Below, one piece after another: positions 7,245 to 14,346 of a stretch of 16,113 nucleotides of DNA. The notes beneath the pieces are model-generated. The model was not told where the DNA came from and searched no databases. It worked only from the letters and a program-made list of their open reading frames with translations. The stretch comes from an uncultured Clostridia bacterium (GTDB lineage: Bacteria; Bacillota; Clostridia; UBA1381), in assembly GCA_934454215.1 (NCBI GenBank), contig CAKSGG010000074.1, forward strand, positions 1-16,113. The letters run 5' to 3'. Every line of letters starts with the position of its first letter. The first letter of the stretch is position 1. The position numbers and the translations under genes are program-made.

Positions 7245-8262
7245 AATATCACTTAACAAAATTGATGATTTGTTTGCGGAAATCGCAAAAACTCAAAAGC
7301 TTTACTTGCCGGTTGACAAGGAAAACGGAGCGAAATTTGAGGTATGGGAAAGCGGTAAAAAGCTTTCAAACGCATTAAACACCGTAAGAAGTGCAAAGGA
7401 TTTCTTCTTCCCTCAGACTGAAAATCTTATGGATTTCAAGGTGGAGGGGAAAAATATAGAGGTTATAGACACACGTACGGAAAGCGAGGATTTCGTGGTT
7501 TTCGGCGTGCGTGCGTGTGACGCCAGAAGCTTTGAAGTGCTTGATAAGGTGTTTTTGTGTGAGCCGGTGGACAGCTATTATAAAAACCGCCGCAGTCACG
7601 GAACAGTTGTTTCGATTGCTTGTACAAGACCGCAGGAAACCTGTTTTTGTAAAACCTTTGATATAGATGCGGCAGACCCCGACGGAGATGTGGTTTGCTA
7701 TAAAACAGACGATACTTTGTATATGGACGCAAAAACTGAAAAAGGCGAAAAGTTTCTTGAAACCTTGAGTGCAGTTACGGCGGATGCGGACAATTCGGCG
7801 GTTGAGGAGCAGAAAGCGCTGATATATGAGCGTATCGGCAAACTGCCTTTGACGGAACTGAAAAAGGATGCATTCGGTAAAGACAAGACAAGCGAATTTT
7901 TCAATGCTCCCGAGTGGGGAGAATTGTCGGAATCGTGTCTGGGCTGCGGAACGTGTACATTTGTATGCCCGACTTGCCAGTGCTATGATATTAAGGATTT
8001 TAATACGGGTCATGGAGTAAAGCGTTTCAGATGCTGGGATTCATGTATGTATTCGGAATTTACAAAAATGTCGGCAGGTCAGCCGAGACTTACTCAGCTT
8101 GAACGTTTCCGTCAGAGATTTATGCACAAGCTTGTGTATTATCCTACAAACAATGACGGGCTGTTCTCATGCGTGGGCTGCGGCAGATGTCTTGCAAAAT
8201 GCCCGATACAGATGAATATTGTTAAGGTTATGAAAAAATTGGGAGGTAACAGAAATGATTGA
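7237..8262 (+). CDS. flxB: FlxB-like iron-sulfur protein (AsrA/HydB family)
   Basis: Cytosolic iron-sulfur subunit of 341 residues, related to the beta subunit of sulfhydrogenases and to anaerobic sulfite reductase subunit A. The C-terminal third holds CLGCGTCTFVCPTCQC (234-249), Cys266 and Cys270 in CWDSC, and CVGCGRCLAKC (312-322). The N-terminal part has VFGVRACDARSF (88-99), typical of this family, and CFCKTF (136-141). In HydB/AsrA-type proteins these clusters receive electrons from a flavoprotein of the FlxA/HydG type, which is exactly the next gene. I take the start at 7237 because it has a proper ribosome site, giving 8-base overlaps with flxC upstream and flxA downstream. Confidence 0.82.
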   Translation: MRKISLNKIDDLFAEIAKTQKLYLPVDKENGAKFEVWESGKKLSNALNTVRSAKDFFFPQTENLMDFKVEGKNIEVIDTRTESEDFVVFGVRACDARSFEVLDKVFLCEPVDSYYKNRRSHGTVVSIACTRPQETCFCKTFDIDAADPDGDVVCYKTDDTLYMDAKTEKGEKFLETLSAVTADADNSAVEEQKALIYERIGKLPLTELKKDAFGKDKTSEFFNAPEWGELSESCLGCGTCTFVCPTCQCYDIKDFNTGHGVKRFRCWDSCMYSEFTKMSAGQPRLTQLERFRQRFMHKLVYYPTNNDGLFSCVGCGRCLAKCPIQMNIVKVMKKLGGNRND

Positions 8263-9088
8263 TATGAAAGAACCTCTTATACCGGTTGTCGGAGTTGTTA
8301 CCGATATACGGATTGACACGCCCGACGTAAAAACCTTCAGAGTTGTAACTCCCGACGGTAAAAAAGCGTTTGAGCATAAGCCGGGGCAGTGCGCAATGCT
8401 GTCAATACCGGGAGTTGGCGAGGCGATGTTTTCAATTACTTCGTCACCGACCAACGAAGAATTTATGGAATTTTCAATAAAAAAATGCGGATGTGTTACA
8501 GACTGGCTTCATTCAATGGAGGTAGGACAGCAAATAACCATCAGAGGACCGTACGGAAATGCGTTCCCTGTTGATACGGAATTTGCGGGGCATGATATGC
8601 TTTTCATTGCCGGCGGTATCGGTCTTGCGCCGTTACGCTCGGTTATCAATTACTGCCGTCATTACCGTGACAGATACGGAAAAATAGATATTGTCTACGG
8701 TTCAAGAAGTATGCAGGATTTGGTTGACTATAAAGAGATTATAAACGAGTGGTCAAAGGATGCGGGAGTGAACGTATATCTTACGATTGACAGAGAACAG
8801 CCCGAATGGGACGGTCATGTGGGATTTGTACCGAATTATGTTAAGGAGCTGGGTTTCTCAACAGACAAAATTGCAATTTTGTGCGGACCTCCGATTATGA
8901 TTAAATTTACACTTGCCGGACTTCAGGAGCTGGGCTTTGATAAAACGCAGGTTTATACAACAATGGAGCTGCGTATGAAGTGCGGCATTGGTAAGTGCGG
9001 AAGATGCAATATCGGTTCAAAGTATGTCTGCAAGGACGGACCGGTGTTCAGATGTGATGAAATTGATGAACTGCCTGATGAGTATTAA
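8255..9088 (+). CDS. flxA: FlxA-like NAD(P)H:acceptor oxidoreductase, FAD and [2Fe-2S] subunit
   Basis: Predicted NADH entry point. The 277-residue protein belongs to the ferredoxin-NADP reductase superfamily, in the HydG / PyrK / AsrB group. The flavin-binding motif is RGPYGNAFP at 97-105, and the nicotinamide-dinucleotide site starts at FIAGGIGLAPLRS (117-129). CGPPIM at 210-215 is the C-terminal NAD(P)H motif. A [2Fe-2S] cluster is ligated by Cys243, Cys248, Cys251 and Cys259 in the KCGIGKCGRC stretch. It overlaps flxB by 8 bases and has GGGAGG at 8241-8246. It could work in either direction: NADH oxidation to feed HdrA, or NAD+ reduction. NADH is assumed by analogy with FlxA, and NADPH cannot be excluded. 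Confidence 0.87.
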   Translation: MIDMKEPLIPVVGVVTDIRIDTPDVKTFRVVTPDGKKAFEHKPGQCAMLSIPGVGEAMFSITSSPTNEEFMEFSIKKCGCVTDWLHSMEVGQQITIRGPYGNAFPVDTEFAGHDMLFIAGGIGLAPLRSVINYCRHYRDRYGKIDIVYGSRSMQDLVDYKEIINEWSKDAGVNVYLTIDREQPEWDGHVGFVPNYVKELGFSTDKIAILCGPPIMIKFTLAGLQELGFDKTQVYTTMELRMKCGIGKCGRCNIGSKYVCKDGPVFRCDEIDELPDEY

Positions 9089-9108
9089 TATGTGAATGGA
9101 GGATTAAT

Positions 9109-9783
9109 ATGGATAACATGGTAAATATCTACCTGTTCGGTAAACAGTACAGTGTTCCCGACAATCTTACGATTATGCGTGCTATGGAGTATGCAGGGTA
9201 TCAGCTTATCAGAGGCTGCGGCTGTCGTAACGGATTTTGCGGTGCCTGCGCTACAATCTACCGAATCAAGGGCGAAAAGGAATTAAAGACTTGTCTTGCT
9301 TGCCAGACAAAGGTTGAAAATAATATGTATGTGGCTACACTGCCGTTCTTCCCGCTTGTTAAGGAAGTATACGATATAGAAAAAATAAAGCCGACGGAAC
9401 AGATTATGATGCAGCTTTATCCCGAAATTTATGCTTGCGTGGGCTGTAATGCCTGCACAAAGAGCTGTACGCAGGGGCTGAACGTTATGCAGTATATCGC
9501 ATATGCTCAAAGGGGTGAGTTTGATAAGTGCGCCGAGGAATCGTTTGACTGCGTAATGTGCGGAGTATGTTCTTCAAGATGTCCTGCCGGAATTTCACAT
9601 CCGCAGGTTGCAATGCTTGCAAGAAGACTTAACGGAAAATATCTTGCACCTAAGTCGGAGCACCTCGAAAACAGAGTGAAAGAAATTAAGGACGGTACGT
9701 TTACCGACTTGATTGAAGCGCTTATGGGTAAGCCCGTTGAGGAATTAAAAGAACTGTACAATAACAGAGATATAGAAAAGTAG
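9109..9783 (+). CDS. Fumarate-reductase/TfrB-like iron-sulfur subunit, [2Fe-2S] plus two [4Fe-4S]
   Basis: A 224-residue soluble protein with a plant-type [2Fe-2S] domain and a dicluster ferredoxin domain. The first has Cys37, Cys39, Cys44, Cys47 (CGCRNGFCGAC, 37-47) and Cys62. The second has CVGCNACTKSC (110-120) and CVMCGVCSSRC (148-158). The 2Fe-2S-then-ferredoxin order recalls the SdhB/FrdB family and the N-terminal part of thiol:fumarate reductase subunit B (TfrB). TfrB continues with two CCG domains, which are absent here but present in the separately encoded HdrB of the same operon. It lies 20 bases after flxA and 14 bases before the flavoprotein gene, so it probably wires that flavoprotein to the Hdr module. 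The C-terminal 50 residues are helical-looking and charged. A partner of a different flavoenzyme remains possible. Confidence 0.75.
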   Translation: MDNMVNIYLFGKQYSVPDNLTIMRAMEYAGYQLIRGCGCRNGFCGACATIYRIKGEKELKTCLACQTKVENNMYVATLPFFPLVKEVYDIEKIKPTEQIMMQLYPEIYACVGCNACTKSCTQGLNVMQYIAYAQRGEFDKCAEESFDCVMCGVCSSRCPAGISHPQVAMLARRLNGKYLAPKSEHLENRVKEIKDGTFTDLIEALMGKPVEELKELYNNRDIEK

Positions 9784-9797
9784 GGGAGGTATAGAGT

Positions 9798-11402
9798 ATG
9801 TATTCATCGGAATTTCAGGAATCATTAAAGGCAGTTGAGGCTGCCCGTAAAGCGAATATTGAATATGAGCCGGTTCGTATGACTGCTCAGGAGAAAGAAG
9901 ACCTTCTTAAAACATATCACCCCGATTATAAGAAAAATGAATTTAAAACATTGGAAATCGGACCGAATAAAGGCGAGGAGGTTCCGAGCGAACTTTGCGA
10001 AATGCTACAGGCAAAGAGCAGAATTACGGCTGACGATGTTGATTTATCGGACGTTAAATATGATGTTGATGTTCTTATTATAGGCGGAGGCGGCGCAGGT
10101 GCGTCAGCGGCAATCGAAGCCGATAATCAGGGCGCAAACGTTATGATTGTCACAAAGCTTAGAATAGGCGATGCAAATACAATGATGGCGGAGGGCGGTA
10201 TACAGGCTGCCGATAAAGAAAACGATTCTCCCGCAACTCATTTCCTTGACGCATTCGGCGGAGGACATTTTGCCGCAAAGAGAGAACTGCTTTCAAAATT
10301 AGTATGTGACGCACCCGAAGCAATTCAATGGCTGAACGATTTAGGCGTTGAATTTGATAAAGCGCCCGACGGTACAATGATTACAACCCACGGCGGCGGA
10401 ACATCACGTAAGAGAATGCACGCCGCAAAGGATTATTCGGGTGCTGAAATCATGAGAACACTGCGTGATGAGGTGCTTAACAGAGGTATACCTGTTGTGG
10501 ATTTTACATCTGCAATTGAGCTTATTCTTGATAAAAACGGAAATGCGGCCGGAGCTGTTCTTATGAATATGGAAACAAATGAGTTTATGGTTGCGAGAGC
10601 AAAAACCGTTATTATTGCTACAGGCGGTGCGGGACGTATGCACTATCAGGGTTTCCCGACATCGAACCACTACGGGGCAACGGCGGACGGGCTTGTTCTT
10701 GGCTACAGAGCGGGAGCAAAGCTGCTTTATGCCGACACATTACAGTATCACCCGACAGGTGCAGCGTTTCCGCAGCAGATTTTTGGCGCTTTGGTTACGG
10801 AGAAGGTACGTTCTTTGGGGGCAAAGCTTATTAACCGCGACGGTAAGGTATTTATGCATCCGCTTGAAACCCGTGACGTTGCCGCTGCGTCGATTATCAG
10901 AGAATGTTCTGACAGAGATGAGGGCGTAGACACAGGCAGCGGAAAGGCTGTTTGGCTTGATACGCCGATGATTGAGGCAATCGGAGGAGAGGGTACGATT
11001 GAAAAGCGTATTCCGGCTATGATGCGTATGTTCATGAGCTATGGTATAGATATCCGTAAAGAACCGATTCTTGTATATCCGACTTTGCATTATCAGAACG
11101 GCGGACTGGATATTAACGTTGACGGAATGACAACCAATGTTGAAAATCTGTTTGTTGCGGGTGAGGCGGTAGGCGGTATTCACGGCAGAAACAGACTTAT
11201 GGGCAATTCGCTTTTGGATATTATCGTATTCGGAAGAAGTGCCGGAACAAATGCCGCTAAAAAAGCAAAGAATACAAATGTTGGCGAGCTTACGCTTGAC
11301 CATATTGCCAGGTTTGACGCTGAACGTTCGGCGGCAGGCATTGAAACCGATATGGTATCGCCTAAGCTGCTGCCGGATTACAGAAATAAGAAAAATAAAT
11401 AA
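9798..11402 (+). CDS. frdA: Soluble fumarate-reductase-type FAD flavoprotein
   Basis: A 534-residue flavoprotein of the fumarate reductase / succinate dehydrogenase / L-aspartate oxidase family. The FAD-binding GGGGAG lies at 96-101. The active-site residues expected for fumarate reduction are present: His318 in YHPTGA, Arg359 in ETRDVAAA (the proton-donor arginine position), His431 in LHYQNGG and Arg466 in GRNRLMGNSLLD. The histidine that binds FAD covalently in membrane SdhA/FrdA is not seen. The corresponding stretch is GDANTMMAEGGIQAA (124-138), so FAD is probably non-covalent, as in TfrA. No membrane anchor genes or signal peptide are present, pointing to a cytosolic enzyme. Unusual is an 88-residue N-terminal extension before the flavin fold. 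L-aspartate oxidase is the main alternative, but mdh-fumC in the same operon favours fumarate. Confidence 0.82.
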   Translation: MYSSEFQESLKAVEAARKANIEYEPVRMTAQEKEDLLKTYHPDYKKNEFKTLEIGPNKGEEVPSELCEMLQAKSRITADDVDLSDVKYDVDVLIIGGGGAGASAAIEADNQGANVMIVTKLRIGDANTMMAEGGIQAADKENDSPATHFLDAFGGGHFAAKRELLSKLVCDAPEAIQWLNDLGVEFDKAPDGTMITTHGGGTSRKRMHAAKDYSGAEIMRTLRDEVLNRGIPVVDFTSAIELILDKNGNAAGAVLMNMETNEFMVARAKTVIIATGGAGRMHYQGFPTSNHYGATADGLVLGYRAGAKLLYADTLQYHPTGAAFPQQIFGALVTEKVRSLGAKLINRDGKVFMHPLETRDVAAASIIRECSDRDEGVDTGSGKAVWLDTPMIEAIGGEGTIEKRIPAMMRMFMSYGIDIRKEPILVYPTLHYQNGGLDINVDGMTTNVENLFVAGEAVGGIHGRNRLMGNSLLDIIVFGRSAGTNAAKKAKNTNVGELTLDHIARFDAERSAAGIETDMVSPKLLPDYRNKKNK

Positions 11403-11422
11403 TTTGAAAGAAGGATTTAAAA

Positions 11423-11737
11423 ATGATTACAGATTTACTTGAAGCGCTGACTATTTTCTGCTTTGGGCTTTCATGGCCGATTTCGATACATAAGTCAATC
11501 GTGTCAAGAACCGCAAAGGGAAAGAGTTTGTTTTTTGAAGTATTTCTATTAATAGGTTATGCCTGCGGTATTGCAAGAAAGTTTATACAGGTTTCGGAGG
11601 GAAGTTCAGGATTTATTTTCTATTTAAGCTTTTTCTTCTACGTGTTGAACTTTATCGAAATATCAATTGACGTTGCCTTGTATTTCAGAAATAAAAAGCT
11701 TGACGAGGCCGCAGACCTTGCAGCGCAGAAAGCATGA
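11423..11737 (+). CDS. Small PQ-loop / SemiSWEET-like membrane protein
   Basis: A 104-residue hydrophobic protein with three predicted membrane helices at about 5-22, 36-52 and 63-88, and a charged C-terminal tail. Helix 1 ends in GLSWPISIHKS, followed by the basic linker SRTAKGKS and helix 2 with LLIGYACGI. This pattern resembles the three-helix SemiSWEET / PQ-loop fold, which normally dimerises and transports small solutes. I cannot assign a substrate. It starts 20 bases after the flavoprotein gene behind AAGGA and ends 40 bases before the hydrogenase gene, on the same strand, so it is probably co-transcribed. It is the only membrane protein in the array. A transport role for a C4 acid or another metabolite is speculation. 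Confidence 0.7.
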   Translation: MITDLLEALTIFCFGLSWPISIHKSIVSRTAKGKSLFFEVFLLIGYACGIARKFIQVSEGSSGFIFYLSFFFYVLNFIEISIDVALYFRNKKLDEAADLAAQKA

Positions 11738-11777
11738 TGTATAGATAAGCTGTTATAGGATAGGAGGCTTTAGATGT

Positions 11778-13202
11778 ATGAGAAAATTTGATACTAAGGT
11801 TCAATACCTCAAATATAAGGTGCTTCGTGAGGTTGCGAGAGAGGCGTGGAATGACACGCTTCTTGACAACCTGCTTGATATACCCATGAAAATTGTTCCG
11901 GGCAATACTCCTACAATGCGCTGCTGTGTGTATAAGGAAAGAGCAATACTTGCGGACAGAGTTAAAATTGCAATGGGAGGAGATAAAAATAATCCCAATG
12001 TAATAGAGGTTATAGAAACGGCGTGTGACGAATGTCCTATGGGCGGATATGAAGTTACCGACTCTTGCCGAGGCTGTCTTGCACACCGCTGTGAGGACGT
12101 CTGTAAAAGGGGAGCAATCTCGTTTGACCATAACCACGTTGCGCATATTGATAAATCAAAGTGCGTAAATTGCGGAGCGTGTGCAAAAGTCTGTCCGTTT
12201 ACCGCTATTATAAACAGAAAAAGACCTTGTCAGAGCGCTTGTAAAATTAAAGCGATTTCTATGAATGAGGTTAAAGCCGCAACGATTGATAATGATAAGT
12301 GTATTTCGTGCGGAGCGTGCGTTTATCAGTGTCCTTTTGGCGCTATTACCGATAAATCGTTTATTCTTGATGTAATTGATTTAATCAAGAAAAGTGAGGA
12401 TAATTCAAAATATAAGGTTTATGCCGTTGTTGCGCCGTCAATTTCGAGCCAGTTCAGATATGCCAAGCTCGGACAGGTGATAACGGGATTGAAAAAGCTT
12501 GGCTTTTATACGGTTGTAGAGGCGGCTTTGGGTGCCGATATGGTTGCATATGCAGAATCAAAGGAATTGGTTGAAAAGGGATTTTTGACAAGCTCATGCT
12601 GTCCTGCATTTGTGGATTATGTTCATAAGGCGTTTCCGGGGTTAGTGGAAAATGTATCTCACAATCTTTCGCCTATGGCTACGATTGCAAAGTATATCAA
12701 AGAGCATGATGAAAATGTAAAAATTGTCTTTATTGGTCCGTGTACTGCAAAGAAGATGGAAGTACAGAAGGAAGAAGTTAAACCTTATGTTGACGCTTGT
12801 ATGACTTTTGAGGAGTTGCAGGCACTGTTTGACAGCAAGGATTTGGATATTACGGGATTTGAGGAAGATGTGCTTGACAACGCCTCATATTTCGGACGAA
12901 TTTTTGCAAGAAGCGGAGGACTTTCCGATGCGGTTAAGCAAGGATTGAAAGAGCATGGAATAGATGATTTTGAATTGAAGGCTCTTCCGTGTGACGGAAT
13001 TGAAGAATGCCGTATGGCGCTGCTGAAAAAGAATAAGGGCGTGCTGAATGCCAACTTTATAGAGGGTATGGCTTGTATAGGCGGCTGTATCGGCGGTGCA
13101 GGATGCTTAACTCACGGAGAAAAGAATAAAGCCGAAGTTGATAAATACGGTATGGAGGCATACGAAAAGACAATTTCGGACGCTATATCTGTTTTGAAAT
13201 AA
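11778..13202 (+). CDS. Monomeric [FeFe] hydrogenase, group-B-like
   Basis: Predicted ferredoxin-linked H2-evolving or H2-consuming enzyme of 474 residues. The H-cluster motifs are TSSCCPAF (271-278, Cys274 in the proton-transfer position and Cys275 as ligand), GPCTAKK (320-326, Cys322) and MACIGGCIGGAGC (431-443, Cys433 and Cys437). The AF after SCCP and the IGGAGC ending are group-B-like; group A usually has TSCCPGW. The N-terminal part carries [4Fe-4S] sets at CVNCGACAKVC (129-139) and CISCGACVYQC (175-185), plus an atypical CRGCLAHRCEDVC (97-109) with spacing x2, x4, x3, and Cys151/Cys155. Further pairs are Cys49-Cys50 and Cys83/Cys86. There is no signal peptide. AGGAGG at 11762-11767 and the correct frame fix the start at 11778; the ATG at 11774 stops after five codons. 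Confidence 0.88.
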   Translation: MRKFDTKVQYLKYKVLREVAREAWNDTLLDNLLDIPMKIVPGNTPTMRCCVYKERAILADRVKIAMGGDKNNPNVIEVIETACDECPMGGYEVTDSCRGCLAHRCEDVCKRGAISFDHNHVAHIDKSKCVNCGACAKVCPFTAIINRKRPCQSACKIKAISMNEVKAATIDNDKCISCGACVYQCPFGAITDKSFILDVIDLIKKSEDNSKYKVYAVVAPSISSQFRYAKLGQVITGLKKLGFYTVVEAALGADMVAYAESKELVEKGFLTSSCCPAFVDYVHKAFPGLVENVSHNLSPMATIAKYIKEHDENVKIVFIGPCTAKKMEVQKEEVKPYVDACMTFEELQALFDSKDLDITGFEEDVLDNASYFGRIFARSGGLSDAVKQGLKEHGIDDFELKALPCDGIEECRMALLKKNKGVLNANFIEGMACIGGCIGGAGCLTHGEKNKAEVDKYGMEAYEKTISDAISVLK

Positions 13203-13208
13203 AAAAGA

Positions 13209-13270
13209 CTGCTGCATTTGTCAGATAGTGATAAGAAAACATTAAAATTATTGTTATCTGCCGACAGCAG
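13209..13270 (+). other. Imperfect long stem-loop directly after the hydrogenase gene
   Basis: CTGCTG (13209-13214) pairs with CAGCAG (13265-13270), and CAGATA (13222-13227) pairs with TATCTG (13255-13260), leaving an asymmetric internal loop and an AT-rich apical loop. The following bases are not T-rich, so this is not a classical terminator. It may protect the 3' end of the operon mRNA or be a remnant. Confidence 0.4.
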
Positions 13271-13281
13271 GGTGTAAAAAG

Positions 13282-13325
13282 AAAACACGCATATATTACT
13301 TTTTGAGGTGGTATGCGTGTTTTTT
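13282..13325. terminator. Strong bidirectional Rho-independent terminator
   Basis: AAAACACGCATA (13282-13293) and TATGCGTGTTTT (13312-13323) are perfect 12-base reverse complements around an 18-base loop. The plus strand continues to a run of six T (13320-13325). On the minus strand the stem is followed by a T-rich stretch (complement of 13275-13285). It can therefore end both the 13-gene plus-strand array and the minus-strand marR/MATE transcript. Confidence 0.88.
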
Positions 13326-13469
13326 GTTATATCAATATTATGTCTGAATTTTTATCGTTATATAATGAGCATTTAAGTGTAAAAAAACCTTGTTTTATGC
13401 GATTTTTAAGGGCTGAAATCTCATTGCTTTGTTCAAAAATGGGCTTTTATATAAATATTATTGTGAATA

Positions 13470-13838
13470 TCAGGATGTAGTTTCATCAAGAAATTTCCAT
13501 TCCATAAATCGTTTACTCATCCACCAATCGGGCGTTTCTCTATCCAAATATGTTTGAAGTGCACTGCTTGAATTTATGTTATAATGTCTTTCGCTCCAGC
13601 GGATAATTGATAAACTTGTTAAACCGAGATTGAATATCATAACACCGCCTATTGTCGTCAGCATAAATGCGGCGCTTATTATCATTATGAAAGGCATTGC
13701 AAGATTTACTGCTCCCAAAGCGTCTGTTCCGACTCCGTGCCCTACAAAAATACCGTCAATAATAGTGAACAGAAAAAATGCACACTGACTTAATATTGTA
13801 GGTAATACATATTTCATTACTGTCATATTTCTTGTCAT
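13470..13838 (-). pseudogene. Truncated MATE-family efflux pump (MepA-like N-terminus) with an unrelated tail
   Basis: Residues 1-66 are a clear MATE multidrug transporter N-terminus: YVLPTILSQCAFFLFTIIDG covers helix 1, followed by GIFVGHGVG, DALGAVNLAMPF and the second-helix region ending in TTIGGV (61-66). A full MATE protein has about 450 residues and twelve helices, but here similarity stops near base 13641. The frame stays open for 56 more codons, encoding a hydrophilic tryptophan-rich tail (for example ETPDWWMSKRFMEW) that does not look like MATE and that I do not recognise. This is probably a deletion or insertion junction joining two genes in frame. The upstream MarR gene is 26 bases away, as in mepR-mepA pairs. 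The product is unlikely to be a working pump. Confidence 0.75.
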
Positions 13839-13864
13839 AATACATAAATTCTCCTTTTAATTTT

Positions 13865-14320
13865 CTATTCCGAAAAAGTGTCAGGCATACGTTTTTCCGC
13901 ATCTTTAAGATAATCAATATGCCGCTTGAATAATGATATATATAAATCTCTTTCATCTTCGGCAAACATAAGAAAAGCATTTTTTTCAATTTCATCAGCT
14001 TTGTTGATTGTTTCGGCAATATATTCTTTGCCCTTATCTGTTAAAATTATTTTCTTCCTGTTTCTTGTACCGGGGATAAACTCTAACTTGACAAGTTCCT
14101 TTTTCAAAAGATTTGTTATGGTTGAATTGACAGTCTGCACAGGGAAAAAGTAGTCATTGCATAAATCATTTTGAGTAAGCGGCTCTTCCGAATGTGAAAC
14201 TGCATACAATATCCAGAATGTGGAATTTGTCATGCCCAGCCGTGAAGCAAGATTACTGTAAATATGGTCGCTTTCCTTGTATAGTTTGTTAAGCATTTGT
14301 AACTGTTCCTGTATAGTCAT
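13865..14320 (-). CDS. MarR-family transcriptional regulator
   Basis: A 151-residue winged-helix regulator, the usual length for MarR. Helices around 30-55 lead to the recognition helix at about 60-73 (PVQTVNSTITNLLKK). The wing has the family pattern GTRNRKKIILTDKGKEY (84-100), and the C-terminal helix at about 103-140 would form the dimer interface. It is encoded just upstream of the MATE remnant on the same strand, so it probably controlled that pump and itself. GGAGGT lies upstream of the ATG. Its promoter is a perfect sigma-A consensus with overlapping repeats (see separate entries). The gene itself looks intact, so the regulator may survive without its pump. Confidence 0.88.
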   Translation of the reverse strand: MTIQEQLQMLNKLYKESDHIYSNLASRLGMTNSTFWILYAVSHSEEPLTQNDLCNDYFFPVQTVNSTITNLLKKELVKLEFIPGTRNRKKIILTDKGKEYIAETINKADEIEKNAFLMFAEDERDLYISLFKRHIDYLKDAEKRMPDTFSE

Positions 14321-14346
14321 AGCATATACCTCCGATATAAGTTTCT

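Noticed and set aside
7375..8013. Minus-strand open frame of 212 codons opposite flxB
   Set aside because: It is a shadow of flxB; cysteine motifs and ribosome sites support the plus-strand gene only.
10740..11303. Minus-strand open frame of 187 codons inside the flavoprotein gene
   Set aside because: It lies antisense to conserved active-site motifs and has no family features.
13756..14019. Minus-strand frame of 87 codons overlapping the MATE start and marR end
   Set aside because: It overlaps two better frames and has a low-complexity composition.
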